Position numbers and translations under genes: made by a program. From Bradyrhizobium zhanjiangense (lineage in GTDB: Bacteria; Pseudomonadota; Alphaproteobacteria; Rhizobiales; Xanthobacteraceae): a stretch of DNA of 64,000 nt. The stretch's first letter is position 1. The number at the start of each line of letters is the position of its first letter. The stretch is taken from the NCBI RefSeq assembly GCF_004114935.1, contig NZ_CP022221.1, forward strand, positions 8,949,001 through 9,013,000, read 5' to 3'. Under the pieces are notes generated by a model, which was not told where the DNA came from, did no database searches, and worked only from the letters and a program-made list of their open reading frames with translations. Below are positions 62,515 to 64,000 of the stretch, piece after piece.

Positions 62515-63330
62515 ATGACCCGACTATTGCTGACGGCTCTTGCGATCCTCGGCTGGCTGATGGCTCCTGCCCTCGCCCAGCAGCCACCTCAACGCAGCGA
62601 ATGCCTGGCGATGGCGAACGCGGCGCCCCGCGCGCTGCCGGTCGCGCTCCGGCACGCCGGCGGCTCAGCCGAGGTCGAGATCACCTATGCCGGCCACTCC
62701 ACCTATTTCATCGATACGCCCGGGGGCCTGCGCATCGCCACCGATTATAGCGGCGCCTATCAGGTGGGACGGCGCCCCGATGTCGTCACCATGAACCGGG
62801 CCCACAGCACTCACTACACCCTGTTCCCGGACAAGCGCATTCCCCATGTGCTGCATGGCTGGGGCGAGGACGGCAAGCCCGCGGTGATCTCCGAGCGCAT
62901 CGGCGACACCTTCATCCGCAATGTCACCACCGACATCCGCCGCTATTTCGGCGACGATTCCGGCGCCGACATGATCCGCGACGGCAACTCGATCTTCATC
63001 TTCGAGGTCGCCGGCCTCTGCATCGGTCATCTCGGCCATCTCCACCACAAGCTCGACGACAGCCATTTCGCCCAGATCGGGCGGCTCGACATCGTGATGG
63101 TGCCGATCGACGGCACCTACACCATGTCGCTGGACGGCATCTCCGAGATCACCAAACGGCTGCGCTCCTCGGTGGTGCTGCCGATGCACCGCTTCGCTAC
63201 ACCGCTCGACGATTTCATACGCCGGATCGGCCAGCAGTTCGAGATCGACCAGCGCATCGAGCGATGGTTCCGGATCTCGCGGGATGCGCTGCCGTCGAAG
63301 CCGACGGTGATCATCCTCGACGGGGTCTGA
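62515..63330 (+). CDS. Secreted MBL-fold metallo-hydrolase (UlaG-like)
   Basis: The protein has 271 residues from ATG 62515; a GTG at 62512 is also in frame. A signal peptide (TRLLLTALAILGWLMAPALA) precedes a beta-lactamase_2-like domain: ITYAGHSTYFIDTPGGLRIA (first metal His), MNRAHSTHYTL, GHLGHLHHKLDDSHF, and PMHRFATPLDDF. It lacks the HxHxDH of classical lactamases. It is probably periplasmic. Substrate unknown. Confidence 0.83.
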   Translation: MTRLLLTALAILGWLMAPALAQQPPQRSECLAMANAAPRALPVALRHAGGSAEVEITYAGHSTYFIDTPGGLRIATDYSGAYQVGRRPDVVTMNRAHSTHYTLFPDKRIPHVLHGWGEDGKPAVISERIGDTFIRNVTTDIRRYFGDDSGADMIRDGNSIFIFEVAGLCIGHLGHLHHKLDDSHFAQIGRLDIVMVPIDGTYTMSLDGISEITKRLRSSVVLPMHRFATPLDDFIRRIGQQFEIDQRIERWFRISRDALPSKPTVIILDGV

Positions 63331-63395
63331 CGCGCAATTTTCTCCAAGTCCGCTAAGGCGCGTTCGTGCTGATCTCCTGGCAACAGGAGATCGAC

Positions 63396-63917
63396 ATGAC
63401 AGATTTTGCGAGACTGTTGCACGCGGACGGACCGAACCCGGAGCACGCGGCGGCGCTGCAGCTTTACGGCCGTTTCGTCGGCGACTGGGACGCCGAAATT
63501 ACCGCCCATGGGCCCGATGGAACCAAGTACGCCGCACCCGGCGAAATCCATTTTGGCTGGGTGCTGGAAGGGCGCGCCGTGCAGGACGTCTGGATGATTC
63601 CTCGTCGCGCGGGCAGCCCGGCCTTTCCGATCGCCGGCAATTGGTACGGCACGACGCTACGTGTCTATGACCCAACCATCGCCGCATGGCGGATTTCCTG
63701 GTTCGATCCCGGCCGCAGCGTGTTCCGGCAGCAGATCGGCCGTCCGCAAGGCGCGGACATCGTGCAGGAAGGCACGACCGAAGCCGGCGAGCTGACGCGC
63801 TGGAGCTTTACGGAGATCACTGGCGATTCCTTCCACTGGCTCGGCGAGGTCAAGCCTGCGACGGCAACCGATTGGCGGCTCGTCGTCGACGTGAAGGCGA
63901 AGCGGCGCAAGACTTAA
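63396..63917 (+). CDS. Conserved hypothetical protein
   Basis: The protein has 173 residues from ATG 63396, behind CAACAGGAGATCGAC. It is soluble and beta-rich, with ALQLYGRFVGDWDAEITAHG, EIHFGWVLEGRAVQDVWMIP and RVYDPTIAAWRISWFDPGRS. The G-x-W opening and W-rich strands suggest a small ligand-binding barrel like DUF1579 proteins. The family is not certain, and no function is proposed. Confidence 0.65.
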   Translation: MTDFARLLHADGPNPEHAAALQLYGRFVGDWDAEITAHGPDGTKYAAPGEIHFGWVLEGRAVQDVWMIPRRAGSPAFPIAGNWYGTTLRVYDPTIAAWRISWFDPGRSVFRQQIGRPQGADIVQEGTTEAGELTRWSFTEITGDSFHWLGEVKPATATDWRLVVDVKAKRRKT

Positions 63918-63957
63918 GATCGAATCGCTCTTGAATCAGTCAGCTCCGGGCGCGCGA

Positions 63958-64000
63958 CAACCTCTCCCGCTTGCGGGGGAGGTCGCGCCGAAGGCGCGGG
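63958..64000. repeat. Palindromic intergenic repeat (cut by the window end)
   Basis: ACAACCTCTCCCGCTTGCGG, GGGAGGTCGCGCC and GAAGGCGCGGG match the REP-type array also seen near 36130. The rest lies outside the window. Confidence 0.6.

Overview
The window is high-GC, densely coded alphaproteobacterial chromosome. Gene content and repeats point to Bradyrhizobium or a close relative. The evidence is an mbfA iron exporter with an Irr-type operator, a DUF1127/GcvA-like regulator pair, many broad-specificity catabolic enzymes (SDRs, acyl-CoA enzymes, amidases, amidohydrolases), several solute-binding ABC importers, and many GC-rich palindromic intergenic repeats of the CTCTCCCCGC-TTGC-GGGGAGAG type. 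No rRNA, tRNA or CRISPR was found.

Layout. Positions 1-17.4 kb hold a loose catabolic neighbourhood: three SDRs (two lacking the usual catalytic Tyr), two closely related metallo-beta-lactamase hydrolases, a fumarylacetoacetate-hydrolase family enzyme, a GST, an epoxide-hydrolase-like protein, mbfA, a frameshifted amidase, a zinc alcohol dehydrogenase, an AidB-like acyl-CoA dehydrogenase and an enoyl-CoA hydratase. An IS110 element sits at about 4.3-5.4 kb. Positions 17.4-21.2 kb carry a GNAT, a divergent DUF1127/LysR pair, a 51-residue stump of an MFS transporter, and an IS3 element nested inside a small non-autonomous element. Positions 21.3-27.4 kb hold a Rieske protein coupled to two paralogous amidohydrolases, a CinA-type amidohydrolase, a DUF1488 protein, a secreted TPR protein and AMP nucleosidase.

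Positions 27.6-30.7 kb encode the membrane-fusion and ABC subunits of a type I secretion system. Positions 31.3-39.1 kb (minus strand) form an oligopeptide-type ABC importer operon with an AtzG-like/AtzE-like amidohydrolase pair between its two ATPase genes; a paralogous binding protein is divergent. Positions 41-52 kb hold a CHASE2 adenylate cyclase, a 1963-residue FecR/VCBS/LamG/RTX surface protein, a divergent LapG-type cysteine protease and an LprI-like secreted protein. The surface protein is a plausible substrate of the type I system 13 kb away. Positions 52.4-59.2 kb are a branched-chain-type ABC importer with a built-in acyl-CoA ligase. Positions 59.4-63.9 kb hold an ABC exporter pair, a VapBC-like toxin-antitoxin pair, a secreted MBL-fold protein and a small unknown protein.

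The most novel structure is a miniature element of about 243-268 bp, present twice (19645-21168 split by IS3, and 52118-52360). It has near-perfect 17-bp terminal inverted repeats (TAGGGCTATCGCATATG in one copy) and a 10-bp target duplication. Both copies sit in the apex of a GC-rich palindrome. The uninterrupted copy shows the empty site of the IS3 insertion in the other. The IS110 element also has a structured leader upstream of its transposase, where a bridge RNA would be expected.
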